Translations under genes and position numbers: made by a program
Shown: positions 6,027 through 16,340 of the stretch, in pieces
How the letters are laid out: each line of letters opens with the position of its first letter
Numbering within the stretch: the first letter of the stretch is position 1
Notes under the pieces: model-generated
The model's database searches: none
Told to the model about the DNA's origin: nothing
Seen by the model: only the letters and a program-made list of their open reading frames with translations
NCBI RefSeq assembly: GCF_965224175.1
Contig: NZ_OZ245041.1
Coordinates: 62,001 to 126,000, forward strand
Origin: Kordia sp965224175
GTDB lineage: Bacteria > Bacteroidota > Bacteroidia > Flavobacteriales > Flavobacteriaceae
DNA: 64,000 nt
Reading direction: 5' to 3'

Positions 6027-7625
6027 ATGACCCAAGAAAATATAAAGAAATTAGAAGCTGAATTATGGGATGCTGCCGATGATTTAAGAGCGAATTCCAA
6101 ATTAACTGCTGCTGAATATAAAGATCCTTTGTTAGGATTGGTATTGCTACGCTTTGCACAGAATAGATATGAAGATGCAAAGACTGAAATAGATAAAAAC
6201 TTACCAATCAATCCTCGAACAGGACAAAAGCGTGAAGCAAAAAAAGAAGACTACACAGGCGCAGGTGCTATTTTGCTACCTGAAAAAGCCAAGTATGATT
6301 ACTTAGCCAATTTACCTGAAAGTGAACCTATAGCACAAGCAATCAACAATGCAATGAAGTTGATTGAAGCGGAATATCCTGAACTGGAAGGAATTTTACC
6401 GAAAAGCTATCAAGAGTTTGATGATAAGCTACTGCGCGATTTGGTACGTGTATTTAACAAAGATGCTGTAAAGCAAGCCAAAGGCGATGTGTTTGGACGT
6501 ATTTATGAATTTTTCTTGATGAAATTCTCCATGCAAGGCGCAGGAGCACAGGAAGGAGGTGAATTCTTCACACCACCATCTTTAGTTGATTTGATTGTCA
6601 ACTTTATACAACCCAATCATGGTATTGTACACGATCCTGCCTGTGGTTCGGGCGGAATGTTTGTACAAACGGCACACTTTATCAAAAATCATGAAAATAA
6701 AAGTGTCAACGAAGCCATTACGGTATATGGTACAGAACTAAAGAGTAACAATACACGCTTGGCAAAAATGAACTTGGCAATTCATGGGATAGAAGGAAAG
6801 ATTATAGAAAGCAATAGTTTCTATACCAATCCGCATGAGTTGACAGGAAAGTGTGACTTTGTCATGGCAAATCCACCGTTTAATGTAGATAAAATTGATG
6901 TTAAAAATAAATTCCTTACAGAAGATGAACGCTTGCCTTTTGGACCGCCACTTACAGGAAAAGGAACCATCAGCAACGGAAACTATCTGTGGATGCAATA
7001 CTTCCACAGTTACTTAAATAATACTGGACGTGCAGGTTTTGTCATGGCAAGCTCGGCAACAGATTCAGGAAATGCAGACAAACGCATTCGTCAACAACTC
7101 ATTGAAACAGGCGATGTTGAATGCATTGTAGCCATTAGTAACAACTTCTTTTATACACGAAGTTTGCCGTGTCATGTTTGGTTTTTCAATAAAGGAAAAT
7201 CTAAAGAAAATAAAGACAAGGTTTTAATGATTGATGCCCGAAATACTTTCCGAAAAGTTAGTACTACGGTCAATGACTTTAGCGAAGACCAACTAGAAGG
7301 ACTTACCGCTATCATGAATGCCTTTAGAAATGATAATCTGACTCTGAGCGGAGCCGAAGAGTCTTTGAAACAAAATAAGTGGCTCAACGAACATTTTCCA
7401 AACAACACCTACCAAGACGTAGAAGGCTTATGTAAAATAGCCACGCTAGCAGATATCAAAGAACAAGATTATAGCTTAACTCCAGGGCGTTATGTAGGCG
7501 TAAAGATTGATATAGATATGGACTTTGATTATAAAGGCCGCATGCAGGAAATTCATAAAGAATTAGCAGAACTTAATACTGAAGCCAATGCTTTAATGCA
7601 ACAAATTCAATCGATGAAGTTATGA
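6027..7625 (+). CDS. hsdM: Type I restriction-modification methyltransferase subunit HsdM
   Basis: N6-adenine DNA methyltransferase subunit that, with HsdS, methylates host recognition sites and, with HsdR, forms the restriction complex. The 532 residues contain an HsdM N-terminal helical domain (1-150), the SAM-binding motif I DPACGSGGMF near 203-212 and the catalytic NPPF motif at 282-285, all intact. A small palindromic repeat similar to cactgagcggagccgaagtg lies inside the reading frame at 7341-7362 (encoding LSGAEES) without breaking it. The stop overlaps the hsdS start as ATGA, showing translational coupling. First gene of the defence operon. Confidence 0.96.
   Translation: MTQENIKKLEAELWDAADDLRANSKLTAAEYKDPLLGLVLLRFAQNRYEDAKTEIDKNLPINPRTGQKREAKKEDYTGAGAILLPEKAKYDYLANLPESEPIAQAINNAMKLIEAEYPELEGILPKSYQEFDDKLLRDLVRVFNKDAVKQAKGDVFGRIYEFFLMKFSMQGAGAQEGGEFFTPPSLVDLIVNFIQPNHGIVHDPACGSGGMFVQTAHFIKNHENKSVNEAITVYGTELKSNNTRLAKMNLAIHGIEGKIIESNSFYTNPHELTGKCDFVMANPPFNVDKIDVKNKFLTEDERLPFGPPLTGKGTISNGNYLWMQYFHSYLNNTGRAGFVMASSATDSGNADKRIRQQLIETGDVECIVAISNNFFYTRSLPCHVWFFNKGKSKENKDKVLMIDARNTFRKVSTTVNDFSEDQLEGLTAIMNAFRNDNLTLSGAEESLKQNKWLNEHFPNNTYQDVEGLCKIATLADIKEQDYSLTPGRYVGVKIDIDMDFDYKGRMQEIHKELAELNTEANALMQQIQSMKL
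7341..7362. repeat. Dispersed palindromic repeat inside hsdM
   Basis: actctgagcggagccgaaga plus gt matches the intergenic hairpin at 4502-4521 (cactgagcggagccgaagtg) over its central 16 bases and keeps complementary ends (actct/agagt). It lies in frame between the methylase core and the C-terminal region of HsdM, in a segment (AFRNDNLTLSGAEESLKQ) likely to be a surface loop. Confidence 0.6.
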
Positions 7626-8854
7626 GAGATGGTTGGAAAAGAGTGAAAATTGGAGATTTAGGTCAAGTTATAACTGGAAATACGCCACCTAAAAAAGATC
7701 CTTTAAATTACGGAAGTGAATATCCTTTTATTAAACCAACTGATATGGACATTGATAGAAGGTATGTTACAACTTGGGATGAAAACTATTCAGAAAAGGC
7801 ATTTAAAAAATATAAGAACTCATATATTCCACCAAAAGCAACTGGAGTTGTTACTATTGGTACTGTTGGTGAAAAAATATTTCAAGCAGATAGATATTGT
7901 TTCACAAATCAATCTGTAAATGTTGTAATACCTAACGATGATTATGATGAAGATTTTGTGTATTACGTTCTTAAAATTAATCTTCCAAAAGTTTTAAATG
8001 CAAACCCTGGTACAGCTTCAGGAAGACATCATGTAAGTAAGTCTAATTTTTGTGCTATTAAAATTGATGTTCCAAAATCAAAAGAAACCCAACGCCAAAT
8101 AGCGTCCATTTTATCCGCTTATGATGATTTGATAGAAAACAATCTCAAGCGAATCAAGCTTTTAGAAGAACAAGCACAGCAAACCTATGAAGAATGGTTT
8201 GTACGTATGAAATTTCCAGGATATGAAACTGCGAATTTTGATACAGAGAGTGGTTTGCCTGTTGGGTGGGAGAAGTTAGAGCTTGGTAGTTTGATAAATC
8301 TTCAATCTAAAATGATTAACCCTAAGTCCTTAAACAAGAATACACCATATATAGGTTTAGAGCATATTCCTAGGAAATCAATTACATTGTCCAATTGGGA
8401 AACTGTAGAAAAAGTTAATAGTTCAAAATATAGATTTAAAAAAGGAGATATACTTTTTGGAAAAATTAGACCTTATTTTCATAAAGTTGGTGTAGCTCTG
8501 ATTGATGGTGTAGCTTCTTCAGACACCATAATTTTGCGACCTAAAAAGAATAATTTACATGGCTTAATTTTACAAACAGTTTACAGCAATCACTTTGTTG
8601 ATTCAGCAACACAATCATCTAATGGAACTAAGATGCCTAGAGCTAATTGGGAAGTTCTTCAAAAATATCCGGTAATTATTCCAAAAGATAATTTGATTCA
8701 AGAATATAATAAAATAGGTGCTTATATTTTAGAATTAATTTCAACATATGTAAGCCAAAACCAACGCCTACAAGAAGCCCGCGATATTTTATTACCGCGT
8801 TTAATGACTGGGATGATAGATTCTTCGACATGTTTGGGACAAGGTGTTTCATAG
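7622..8854 (+). CDS. hsdS: Type I restriction-modification specificity subunit HsdS
   Basis: Determines the bipartite DNA target of the type I enzyme. The 410 residues show two target-recognition domains: TRD1 about 1-150 (starting WKRVKIGDLGQVITGNTP) and TRD2 about 215-365 (starting LPVGWEKLELGSL). Each is followed by a conserved helical spacer: LLEEQAQQTYEEWFVRM after TRD1, and QNRLQEARDILLPRLMTG at the C-terminus. The two halves differ in sequence, so the target half-sites should differ. Translation is coupled to hsdM by a 4-base overlap. The recognition sequence cannot be read from the protein. The gene looks intact, with no inverted second hsdS nearby for phase variation. Confidence 0.95.
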   Translation: MRDGWKRVKIGDLGQVITGNTPPKKDPLNYGSEYPFIKPTDMDIDRRYVTTWDENYSEKAFKKYKNSYIPPKATGVVTIGTVGEKIFQADRYCFTNQSVNVVIPNDDYDEDFVYYVLKINLPKVLNANPGTASGRHHVSKSNFCAIKIDVPKSKETQRQIASILSAYDDLIENNLKRIKLLEEQAQQTYEEWFVRMKFPGYETANFDTESGLPVGWEKLELGSLINLQSKMINPKSLNKNTPYIGLEHIPRKSITLSNWETVEKVNSSKYRFKKGDILFGKIRPYFHKVGVALIDGVASSDTIILRPKKNNLHGLILQTVYSNHFVDSATQSSNGTKMPRANWEVLQKYPVIIPKDNLIQEYNKIGAYILELISTYVSQNQRLQEARDILLPRLMTGMIDSSTCLGQGVS

Positions 8855-8936
8855 GTTTTAGGGAATGAAATGAAAGAAAAAAAAGAGAAAAAGTGACGTT
8901 TACTATTTTTCTACATATTTATTCTAAAAGAAAAAT

Positions 8937-9164
8937 ATGATTGAAGAATTTATAAAAGAAAGAATTATACAATTAGAAACGTATGTTACTAATTTAAGAA
9001 CCATGATTACAAAAGTAAATAAAGAAATACTAGCACATGCATTTGTGCCTAATGCGCTGCAAAAAGCACAAATAAGTTATTATGCGAGTCAAGGAAGAAG
9101 GGCTTTGAAGAGTATTGAAATATTGAAATTAATATTGTTGCAAAATACGAGTATTAATAAATAA
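8937..9164 (+). CDS. Small helical protein between hsdS and mcrB, 75 aa
   Basis: A short protein that is almost entirely helical by composition (MIEEFIKERIIQLETYV, then a second amphipathic helix ending in ALKSIEILKLILLQN). No motif is recognised; no signal peptide. The ATG at 8937 lies 82 bp after hsdS and 29 bp before the mcrB-like gene, on the same strand, so it is probably part of the operon. Possible roles include an accessory or anti-restriction-control subunit, but nothing in the sequence decides this. Confidence 0.6.
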   Translation: MIEEFIKERIIQLETYVTNLRTMITKVNKEILAHAFVPNALQKAQISYYASQGRRALKSIEILKLILLQNTSINK

Positions 9165-9193
9165 GAACTTAACCAAAAATAGAACAATAACCA

Positions 9194-11791
9194 ATGAAGT
9201 TTTACAAACTGTCTCATGGACAGAAATATCTTAATAATAAACAAACACAGTTATTAAAAGATACGAATCTAGTAAGTGTATATCCATTTACAAATGCTAA
9301 AGGACAAAGCTCTAAATCACAGGGAGAAGATTTTTTATCTGCGAAGAAAGGAGATTTATTTTATGTATGTAGGTCAAATGACTCTATTGAGTTTATTGGA
9401 ATGTTTGTAGATGAAAGACCTTTGTTTTCTATTATAAAAAGAGAAGATGAATGGACGGATAGAGAATATGTACTTATAGAAAATGCAGTAGCGCCAGAAG
9501 CTCATGATAAGTCATTAGACAAATGGTGGTCACCTAAAAATAATTCTACATTTATTGAAATACCGTTATCTGATAAAACACTTTTTGAAAAAGAAATTTT
9601 GCAACCTGTTTTTAATACTACTTATGCAGAGATAGAAGCAAAAAGAGAAGCAGCGTTAGCAAAGTTAGTACCTACTATGGATGATTATATTGCGATGCAA
9701 TTGGAGTATGATACATTGATGAAAGATGAACGTATACTATTTCAAAAAATTAATGCATTAGGTACTATTGAATTAAAGAAAATACAATATACCTATCTAC
9801 AGAGAGGCGATATCAGTGCAAAGCCAGTTGTTTTATTGAGAAGTAAATTATTAGATCTATTACTTCAAAAAACAAATCTAGATGCCTTAATAATAAATGA
9901 ATTAAAAAAAGAATTAGATGCGTCTTTTGAAAAGAAGGTATACCAAGCTTGGTCTTCAAATTTTAGAATACTATATACCTTTTTGTTTGATAAAGAGAAA
10001 GTTTCTTTGGAAAACTATTTTAAAGGGTTAATCCATCAAATACAGGAAGATTTAGAGATACAGCAAGAAACCAAAGTAAAACTAGTACACTTTGACGGAG
10101 CGCAAAACCAAGGAAATAATAGACTTTGGTTTGCTATATATAATAAAATATACAAGTCTCAAAAGTTAGCAAAACAATTGTTTTTAGAAATTCATAATGG
10201 ACTTACGTTTGGTTTGTTAGATTTTGCAGATTCAAGTAATAATCAATTGAAACATGCAGACACCTTTAATTATCAAGATATACTAGGCACTTATGCACTA
10301 TTAAAAAAAGAAATTTTGAATGATACTTCCATGGAAAAAGCAAAACTATCAGAATACATAGATATATTAAAATATAAAAAACAAATCATTTTACAAGGAC
10401 CTCCTGGTACGGGTAAAACCTATACTGCAAAGAAAATTGCAGCACATTTAGCAGGAAGTAGAAGTGTAACAAGTTATGAATCTTTGACAAAAGAAAGTAT
10501 TGAGGATTCAATTAGTGTAGGAGATACGATTGCCAATGCAAGTGGTGTAGCAGATTATTACACTATTGATGAAATTACAGAATCGGCAATCATGCTTTCT
10601 TCAGAACGAGCAAATCAAGCTTGGGATGCGAGTTTTAAAAACATCATTAAAAAATACAATGAACTTACTAATGGAATACAGCCAACAAATATAAATGGAA
10701 AAGAACCTTACGAATTAGCAGTAGCAAAATATTTATTTGAAAACAGAGAACCTTCAAAAACAAGTTATGAAGCTAACTATAACATCGTTCAGTTTCACCC
10801 TTCTTACAGTTATGAAGATTTTGTAAGAGGTATTTCTGTAAAAAATGAAAACGGAAGTATTGTATATAAAACAGAAAATAAAATCATTGCTGAATTATCA
10901 CAATTGGCTTCACAAAAATCATCTCTGGAAGATTATGATTTAGCAGCAGAATATGAAGAATATTTATATCAAAAAGGAAAAGAAGCTGAAGCTAATGGAA
11001 CTCACTATTATTTTGATAAAGAAGAAACAATTCGATTGTTAGATATCTGGGGATATCATAAAAATGCGGTAGGTAATTTGCGTTATAAAACATTAAGTGA
11101 TGATGGTAGTTGGTATATGCAGACATGGATTAACATGGAAGAATACAACTTAGAAAATTGGAATGATCCAGAATCACATAAGTTAGTGAATTTTAATCGT
11201 CATGAACACTACATTATTTGGCAAAATTTTACTGCTTTTGTAAATAGGCTGGAAAACAATAATTATGTATTAATCATTGATGAAATCAATCGAGCAAACC
11301 TCCCTTCAGTGTTAGGAGAGCTTATCTATGCATTAGAATACAGAGGAGATGAAGTAAATAGTATGTATGCGATTGATGGAAATACTAAAATTACCATTCC
11401 AAAAAACCTGTATATTATCGGAACGATGAATACGGCAGATAGAAGTGTTGGACATATTGATTATGCCATCAAACGTCGTTTTGCTTTTGTGGATATGTTA
11501 CCAAATGAAGAAGTAATTCAGTATGAAAAAGCAAAGGAGTTATTTAAGTTAGTAAGTGCATTGTTTACAGAAAAGTTTTTAGCACCAGATTTTGATGCAA
11601 AAGACATACACTTGGGACATAGTTATTTTTTAGTGGAAGAGAAAGAAACTACTGAGTTTACAGAATCTGAACGATTACAGATGAAATTAGACTATGAAAT
11701 CATCCCAATACTTAATGAGTATGTAAAGGATGGTATATTGTTAGAAATTGCTAAAGAAGAAATTAAAAAAATAGCAAAGTTTGTCTGTTAA
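9194..11791 (+). CDS. mcrB: McrB-like AAA+ GTPase with N-terminal EVE-like domain
   Basis: Motor subunit of a modification-dependent restriction system. McrB proteins form rings, bind modified DNA through the N-terminus and power the McrC nuclease with GTP. Visible are Walker A GPPGTGKT at about 402-409, Walker B LIIDEINRAN near 692-701, the sensor region TMNTADRSVG near 743, and the McrB-type signature FHPSYSYEDFVRG between them. The first about 130 residues (FYKLSHGQKYL, KKGDLFYVC, IEFIGMFVDE) resemble an EVE/PUA-like modified-base reader, which is known to be fused to McrB in other bacteria; this N-terminal call is less sure. It overlaps mcrC by 11 bp. Length 865 aa is long for McrB, as expected of a fusion. 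Confidence 0.93.
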   Translation: MKFYKLSHGQKYLNNKQTQLLKDTNLVSVYPFTNAKGQSSKSQGEDFLSAKKGDLFYVCRSNDSIEFIGMFVDERPLFSIIKREDEWTDREYVLIENAVAPEAHDKSLDKWWSPKNNSTFIEIPLSDKTLFEKEILQPVFNTTYAEIEAKREAALAKLVPTMDDYIAMQLEYDTLMKDERILFQKINALGTIELKKIQYTYLQRGDISAKPVVLLRSKLLDLLLQKTNLDALIINELKKELDASFEKKVYQAWSSNFRILYTFLFDKEKVSLENYFKGLIHQIQEDLEIQQETKVKLVHFDGAQNQGNNRLWFAIYNKIYKSQKLAKQLFLEIHNGLTFGLLDFADSSNNQLKHADTFNYQDILGTYALLKKEILNDTSMEKAKLSEYIDILKYKKQIILQGPPGTGKTYTAKKIAAHLAGSRSVTSYESLTKESIEDSISVGDTIANASGVADYYTIDEITESAIMLSSERANQAWDASFKNIIKKYNELTNGIQPTNINGKEPYELAVAKYLFENREPSKTSYEANYNIVQFHPSYSYEDFVRGISVKNENGSIVYKTENKIIAELSQLASQKSSLEDYDLAAEYEEYLYQKGKEAEANGTHYYFDKEETIRLLDIWGYHKNAVGNLRYKTLSDDGSWYMQTWINMEEYNLENWNDPESHKLVNFNRHEHYIIWQNFTAFVNRLENNNYVLIIDEINRANLPSVLGELIYALEYRGDEVNSMYAIDGNTKITIPKNLYIIGTMNTADRSVGHIDYAIKRRFAFVDMLPNEEVIQYEKAKELFKLVSALFTEKFLAPDFDAKDIHLGHSYFLVEEKETTEFTESERLQMKLDYEIIPILNEYVKDGILLEIAKEEIKKIAKFVC

Positions 11792-13061
11792 AATACTCAC
11801 ATATCATGAGCATTACAATGCAATGTTAGCTGATGAGGATGCTAAATGCTTAACAAAACCATATTATCAATGGTGTTTCCCTAAATACCATAAGCAAAAA
11901 GATGATAGTAAACCTTGTTATACCTTAATCAAACGGAATGATGAGCATCATAAATATTTTTTAGAACTTGGATATTTTGTTGGGTTGGATTGGTTAGAAG
12001 TCAATACATCTGCCATTCATGTAACTTCTAAAATCAATAGTGATGAACAAGAAATTGATATTATAGGAATGCTTTTTTCAACATTGAAACATCCCGAAGT
12101 TTCAAAAGAAATTAAAGAATTATTCATTGTAAAATGGGAGCAGCCTACTATTGAAATTTCTCAGAAACAAGACATACTAACGCCTTTTTTAGTAGTTGAA
12201 TTTTTAGGGCTTCTTAAGCAAATAGTTCGGAAAGGATTAAAGAAATCTTACTATAAAGTAGTGCAAAATCTACAAGGAACAGTAAAAGGAAAAATACAAG
12301 TTTCTAAAACGATTAAAAAGAACCTAGTTAATAACAAACAATTATATACCTACTGTAGTTTTGATGAATTTGGTATTAATAACAAAGAAAACAGATTGCT
12401 AAAAAAAGCATTGCAATTTGTAAAACGGTATTTGCCAAGCTATTCGAAAATAACTAACCGTAACGATATTCAGAATCTAGTTAACTATATTAATCCTGCA
12501 TTTGCTGGCGTATCCGATCAAATTGAAATGACGGAGATTAAGCAAACGAAGACGAATGTGTTTTATAAAGAGTATGAGCAAGCATTGTATTTGGCAAAGT
12601 TGATTTTAAAACGCTTTGGATATAATATTTCAAATACAATACAAGAAAAAGTACAGTCGCCACCATTTTGGATAGACATGTCAAAACTCTTTGAGTTATA
12701 TGTATTAGGCTTGTTGAAAGATGAATTTCAAAACGAAGTAAAATTTCAATTTAAAGACTTTGGTAATGAGTTAGATTATCTTTTAACGAAGAAAGATTCT
12801 GAAATGGTCATTGATGCAAAATATAAACTTAGATATTTAAATGGTATTCATCATTCGGACATTCGACAAGTAAGTGGGTATGCACGATTAAAAAAAGTAT
12901 ATCATGCTTTACATAAAAAGCAAGGAGATGTAATTGATTGTTTAATTATTCATCCTGATCAAAATGGATTAGAGAATCTTAAGGAAGTAAACTTAAAGAA
13001 AACAGCAATAGAAAAATATTATGATATCTACAAAATAGGTGTTAAATTACCTACAATTTAA
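11781..13061 (+). CDS. mcrC: McrC-like nuclease subunit of the McrBC system
   Basis: Endonuclease partner of McrB. The 426 residues show an N-terminal barrel-like region (residues 1-100), a helical middle with the family pattern LQGTVKGKIQVSKTIKKN and DEFGINNKENRLLKKAL, and a C-terminal PD-(D/E)xK nuclease core with D332 in ELDYLL and D345-x-K347 in VIDAKYK. The usual Glu/Asp before Lys is Asp here, which is allowed in the fold. The start chosen is TTG at 11781, inside the mcrB stop region; the first in-frame ATG is 15 codons on and would cut the first strand (KILTYHEHY), so coupled TTG initiation is preferred. Confidence 0.93.
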   Translation: MSVKILTYHEHYNAMLADEDAKCLTKPYYQWCFPKYHKQKDDSKPCYTLIKRNDEHHKYFLELGYFVGLDWLEVNTSAIHVTSKINSDEQEIDIIGMLFSTLKHPEVSKEIKELFIVKWEQPTIEISQKQDILTPFLVVEFLGLLKQIVRKGLKKSYYKVVQNLQGTVKGKIQVSKTIKKNLVNNKQLYTYCSFDEFGINNKENRLLKKALQFVKRYLPSYSKITNRNDIQNLVNYINPAFAGVSDQIEMTEIKQTKTNVFYKEYEQALYLAKLILKRFGYNISNTIQEKVQSPPFWIDMSKLFELYVLGLLKDEFQNEVKFQFKDFGNELDYLLTKKDSEMVIDAKYKLRYLNGIHHSDIRQVSGYARLKKVYHALHKKQGDVIDCLIIHPDQNGLENLKEVNLKKTAIEKYYDIYKIGVKLPTI

Positions 13062-13070
13062 AAGGAGTCT

Positions 13071-16000
13071 ATGAGCTACGAATATTCAGAAGATAATCTT
13101 ATTGAAAGAGCCACACAAGATGTGTTGGAAGAACTCGGCTGGACAGTACTCACAGCGTGGCACAAAGAATCTTTTGGAGAACATGGTTTATTAGGAAGAG
13201 AAGATAAAAGTGAAGTTGTATTAACCCGCTACTTACGACAGGCACTTGAAAAACTAAACCCGAATCTTCCTGCAATTGCTTATGAACAAGCTACTGAAGA
13301 AATTGTACAAAAAGTAGCTGATCAAACTATAGGACGCATTAATAAAGATAAAAGTGCTCTTCTAAAAAAAGGAGTGCCCGTAAGTTATACCAATGAAAAC
13401 GGAGAGTTGGAAAAAGTAAAGCTCAAAGTTTTTGACTTTCATAACTATGAAGAAAATCATTTCTTAGCTATACGGCAATTAGAAGTATTGGGTGAAATGC
13501 ATTTGCGTCGTCCCGATGTCATAGGCTTTGTGAATGGAATTCCGTTAGTATTCTTTGAACTTAAAGCACATCATCAAGATTTACGTCATGCGTATGCAGA
13601 TAACTTAAAAGATTATAAAGATACCATTCCGCATGTATTTCATACCAATGGTTTTATCATACTAAGTAATGGTTTGGATGCTAAAGTAGGAACGATAACG
13701 AGTCCTTACAATTATTTTTTAGATTGGAAACGTATAGAAGAAGACGAAGAAGGTGAAGTAAGTTTAGATACGATGCTTAGAGGAACTTGTGATCGACATC
13801 GCTTAATGGATATCTTTGAAAATTTCTTACTCTTCGACGATTCAGATGGAGAAGTGGTAAAGTTGATGGCAAAAAACCATCAATATATTGGTGTCAATAA
13901 AGTCATTAAGAATGTCCATAACATAGAAGACTTAGAAGGAAAACTTGGAGTGTTTTGGCATACACAAGGTTCGGGAAAATCCTATTCCATGGTTTTCTTG
14001 TGTGAAAAGATTCACCGAAAGCTTGGTGGTTCCTATACCTTTTTAATTGCTGTAGATAGAACTGAACTAGAAGATCAATTATATGATACCTTTTCTGGAG
14101 TAGGTGTTGTGAATAATAAAAACATCATTGCAGGAAAGAAAAAAGGAATGACGGGAAGAGCACATTTACGTGAGTTACTTTCTGAAAACCATCGTTATGT
14201 ATTTACGCTCATTCATAAGTTTTCAATCGATCCAAAACTTGAAAGTGAATATCCTTTAATTACCGAACGTAAAAATGTGATTGTCATAAGTGATGAGGCA
14301 CACAGAACGCAATCAGGAACCTATGCTCGTAACATGCGTTTTCATGGTTTGCCTAATGCTTCGTATTTGGGTTTCACAGGAACGCCTATCATCAAAGAAG
14401 AAGAAGAATTAACCAAGAATATCTTTGGAGAGTATGTATCTATCTATGACTTTAAACGTGCTATTGAAGACGAAGCAACATTACCATTAAAATATCTGAA
14501 TAGAGGAGAAAAACTTGACATTACCAATCCAAATTTGGATGAAAAAATGGCTGAGGTATTTGAAAATGAAGACTTGGATGATGATCAAAAAAAGAAACTC
14601 GAATACTTATTCAATAGAGATTATCCAATATTAACTTCACAACCTCGATTGGAAGCGATTGCTAAAGATTTAGTTTGGCATTTTAATGAACGAGGTTATC
14701 AAGGAAAAGCCATGTATGTGGCTTTAGATAAACCTACTGCAGTGCGTATGTATGAGCTTGTTATGAAGTTTTGGCCTGAATATTTACAAGAGTTGGAAGC
14801 ACGTATTGAAAAGGCTGCAGATCAACAAGAAGCACAGCAACTGAAACGTAAATATAAAAAAGTACAAGAGACAGAAGTATGTGTGGTAGTAAGTAGTGAA
14901 CAAAATGAATTGGATAAGTTTCGTAAGATGCAATTAGATATTGAAGTACATCGTAGAAAAATAGTAGAGAGAAACTTGGAGAAGGAATTCAAAGATGAAG
15001 AAAATCCATTTCGTTTGGCAATTGTTTGTGCTATGTGGATTACTGGATTTGATGCACCTTGTGTTTCTACGGTATATCTTGATAAACCGATAAAAGGTCA
15101 CACATTAATGCAAACCATTGCTAGGGCAAATCGAGTGTATGACGATGAAAAAGAAAACGGCTTGATTGTGGACTATGGAAATGTATACAAACAATTAGAG
15201 AAAGCATATTCAGTATATGGAGAAGGCGGAAGATCAGGAGGTAGTAATGGAAAGCCTACTGAAAAACCCGTTGAACCTATAGAAGATACAGAAGTTGAAT
15301 TAAAACAAGCAATTAAAGATGTAAAGGCTTATTTGAAGGAACTTAATTTCTCTATCAAGGACTTGAAGGAAGCCAAACCTATGGCAAAGATTGCTAAAAT
15401 AAAAGAAGCTACAGAATGTGTATGTTTAAATGAAACGACTCGTACCACTTTTGAAATGATGGCGCGTAATGTATTTAGAAAATACAAAGCCATATTTCCT
15501 TCTGACATTTTAAAACCTTATATAAAGGATTTTAATGCTATTGAAGCTATTTACACAGCATTAAATCAAAATGTAAAATCAGCAGATATCACACAGATTA
15601 TTATGGACTTACAATCTATCGTAAGTAACAGTGTGGTTATACAAAAAGAAGAAGTTCAGGAAGGCGAAGAAGTATATGTAGATTTGTCTACGTTAGACTT
15701 TGATAAACTAAGAGCAGCTTTTTCAAAAGCGCCACGTAAAAACACCTTAGTATTCAACCTTCAAAATGCTATCGAACAACGCTTGATGCAGATGCTAAAT
15801 GAAAACCCATTGCGTATAGAATTTTACGAACGTTACAAAGAAATCATTGAAGAATATAACAGAGGAAAAAGTCTTGAAGATACTTTGAAAACATTTGATA
15901 GTTTAAATGACTTTATACAAGATTTAACTATTGAGGAACAACGAGCCGTTAGAGAAAACCTAAAAAATCAGGAAACGCTCGCTATTTTTGATTTACTCAG

Positions 16001-16283
16001 AGAAGGAAAAGAATTATCTGACAAGGAGTTAAAAGAAGTCAAGAAAGTAGCAGCCAAAACACTTGAGATATTAAAAGAAGAAAAACTAAAAGTTGAAAAT
16101 TGGCGCGAAAGTAGACAAGTTAAGGCTCAAGTTAAAAGTACCATCTACGATAATCTATTATACTTGCCACAGGCTTCTTACACTGATGAAGAAGTAGGAA
16201 TTAAAACAGCAAACGTATATCAACATATCTACACTAACTATTACGGAAATGGTGAAAGTGTGTATAGTAGGAATGCGAGTTAG
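13071..16283 (+). CDS. hsdR: Type I restriction endonuclease/translocase subunit HsdR
   Basis: Motor and nuclease subunit of the type I enzyme, translocating DNA and cutting at a distance. The 1070 residues contain an N-terminal PD-(D/E)xK nuclease (RRPDVIGFVNG then FFELKAH, about 147-168), a superfamily 2 helicase core with Walker A TQGSGKS near 298, DEAH at 408-411 and FTGTPI, then motif V-VI features (ITGFDAPCVSTVYLDKP, TIARANRVY) and a C-terminal helical domain that docks on HsdM. All motifs are intact. It begins 9 bp after mcrC, so the type I enzyme subunits are split by the McrBC genes but remain in one transcription unit. Confidence 0.96.
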   Translation: MSYEYSEDNLIERATQDVLEELGWTVLTAWHKESFGEHGLLGREDKSEVVLTRYLRQALEKLNPNLPAIAYEQATEEIVQKVADQTIGRINKDKSALLKKGVPVSYTNENGELEKVKLKVFDFHNYEENHFLAIRQLEVLGEMHLRRPDVIGFVNGIPLVFFELKAHHQDLRHAYADNLKDYKDTIPHVFHTNGFIILSNGLDAKVGTITSPYNYFLDWKRIEEDEEGEVSLDTMLRGTCDRHRLMDIFENFLLFDDSDGEVVKLMAKNHQYIGVNKVIKNVHNIEDLEGKLGVFWHTQGSGKSYSMVFLCEKIHRKLGGSYTFLIAVDRTELEDQLYDTFSGVGVVNNKNIIAGKKKGMTGRAHLRELLSENHRYVFTLIHKFSIDPKLESEYPLITERKNVIVISDEAHRTQSGTYARNMRFHGLPNASYLGFTGTPIIKEEEELTKNIFGEYVSIYDFKRAIEDEATLPLKYLNRGEKLDITNPNLDEKMAEVFENEDLDDDQKKKLEYLFNRDYPILTSQPRLEAIAKDLVWHFNERGYQGKAMYVALDKPTAVRMYELVMKFWPEYLQELEARIEKAADQQEAQQLKRKYKKVQETEVCVVVSSEQNELDKFRKMQLDIEVHRRKIVERNLEKEFKDEENPFRLAIVCAMWITGFDAPCVSTVYLDKPIKGHTLMQTIARANRVYDDEKENGLIVDYGNVYKQLEKAYSVYGEGGRSGGSNGKPTEKPVEPIEDTEVELKQAIKDVKAYLKELNFSIKDLKEAKPMAKIAKIKEATECVCLNETTRTTFEMMARNVFRKYKAIFPSDILKPYIKDFNAIEAIYTALNQNVKSADITQIIMDLQSIVSNSVVIQKEEVQEGEEVYVDLSTLDFDKLRAAFSKAPRKNTLVFNLQNAIEQRLMQMLNENPLRIEFYERYKEIIEEYNRGKSLEDTLKTFDSLNDFIQDLTIEEQRAVRENLKNQETLAIFDLLREGKELSDKELKEVKKVAAKTLEILKEEKLKVENWRESRQVKAQVKSTIYDNLLYLPQASYTDEEVGIKTANVYQHIYTNYYGNGESVYSRNAS

Positions 16284-16340
16284 AGAAAAGCTGTTAATTA
16301 TAGTAGATACGGTTTTCCGCAAAGATGTTCGTTTTGATAA

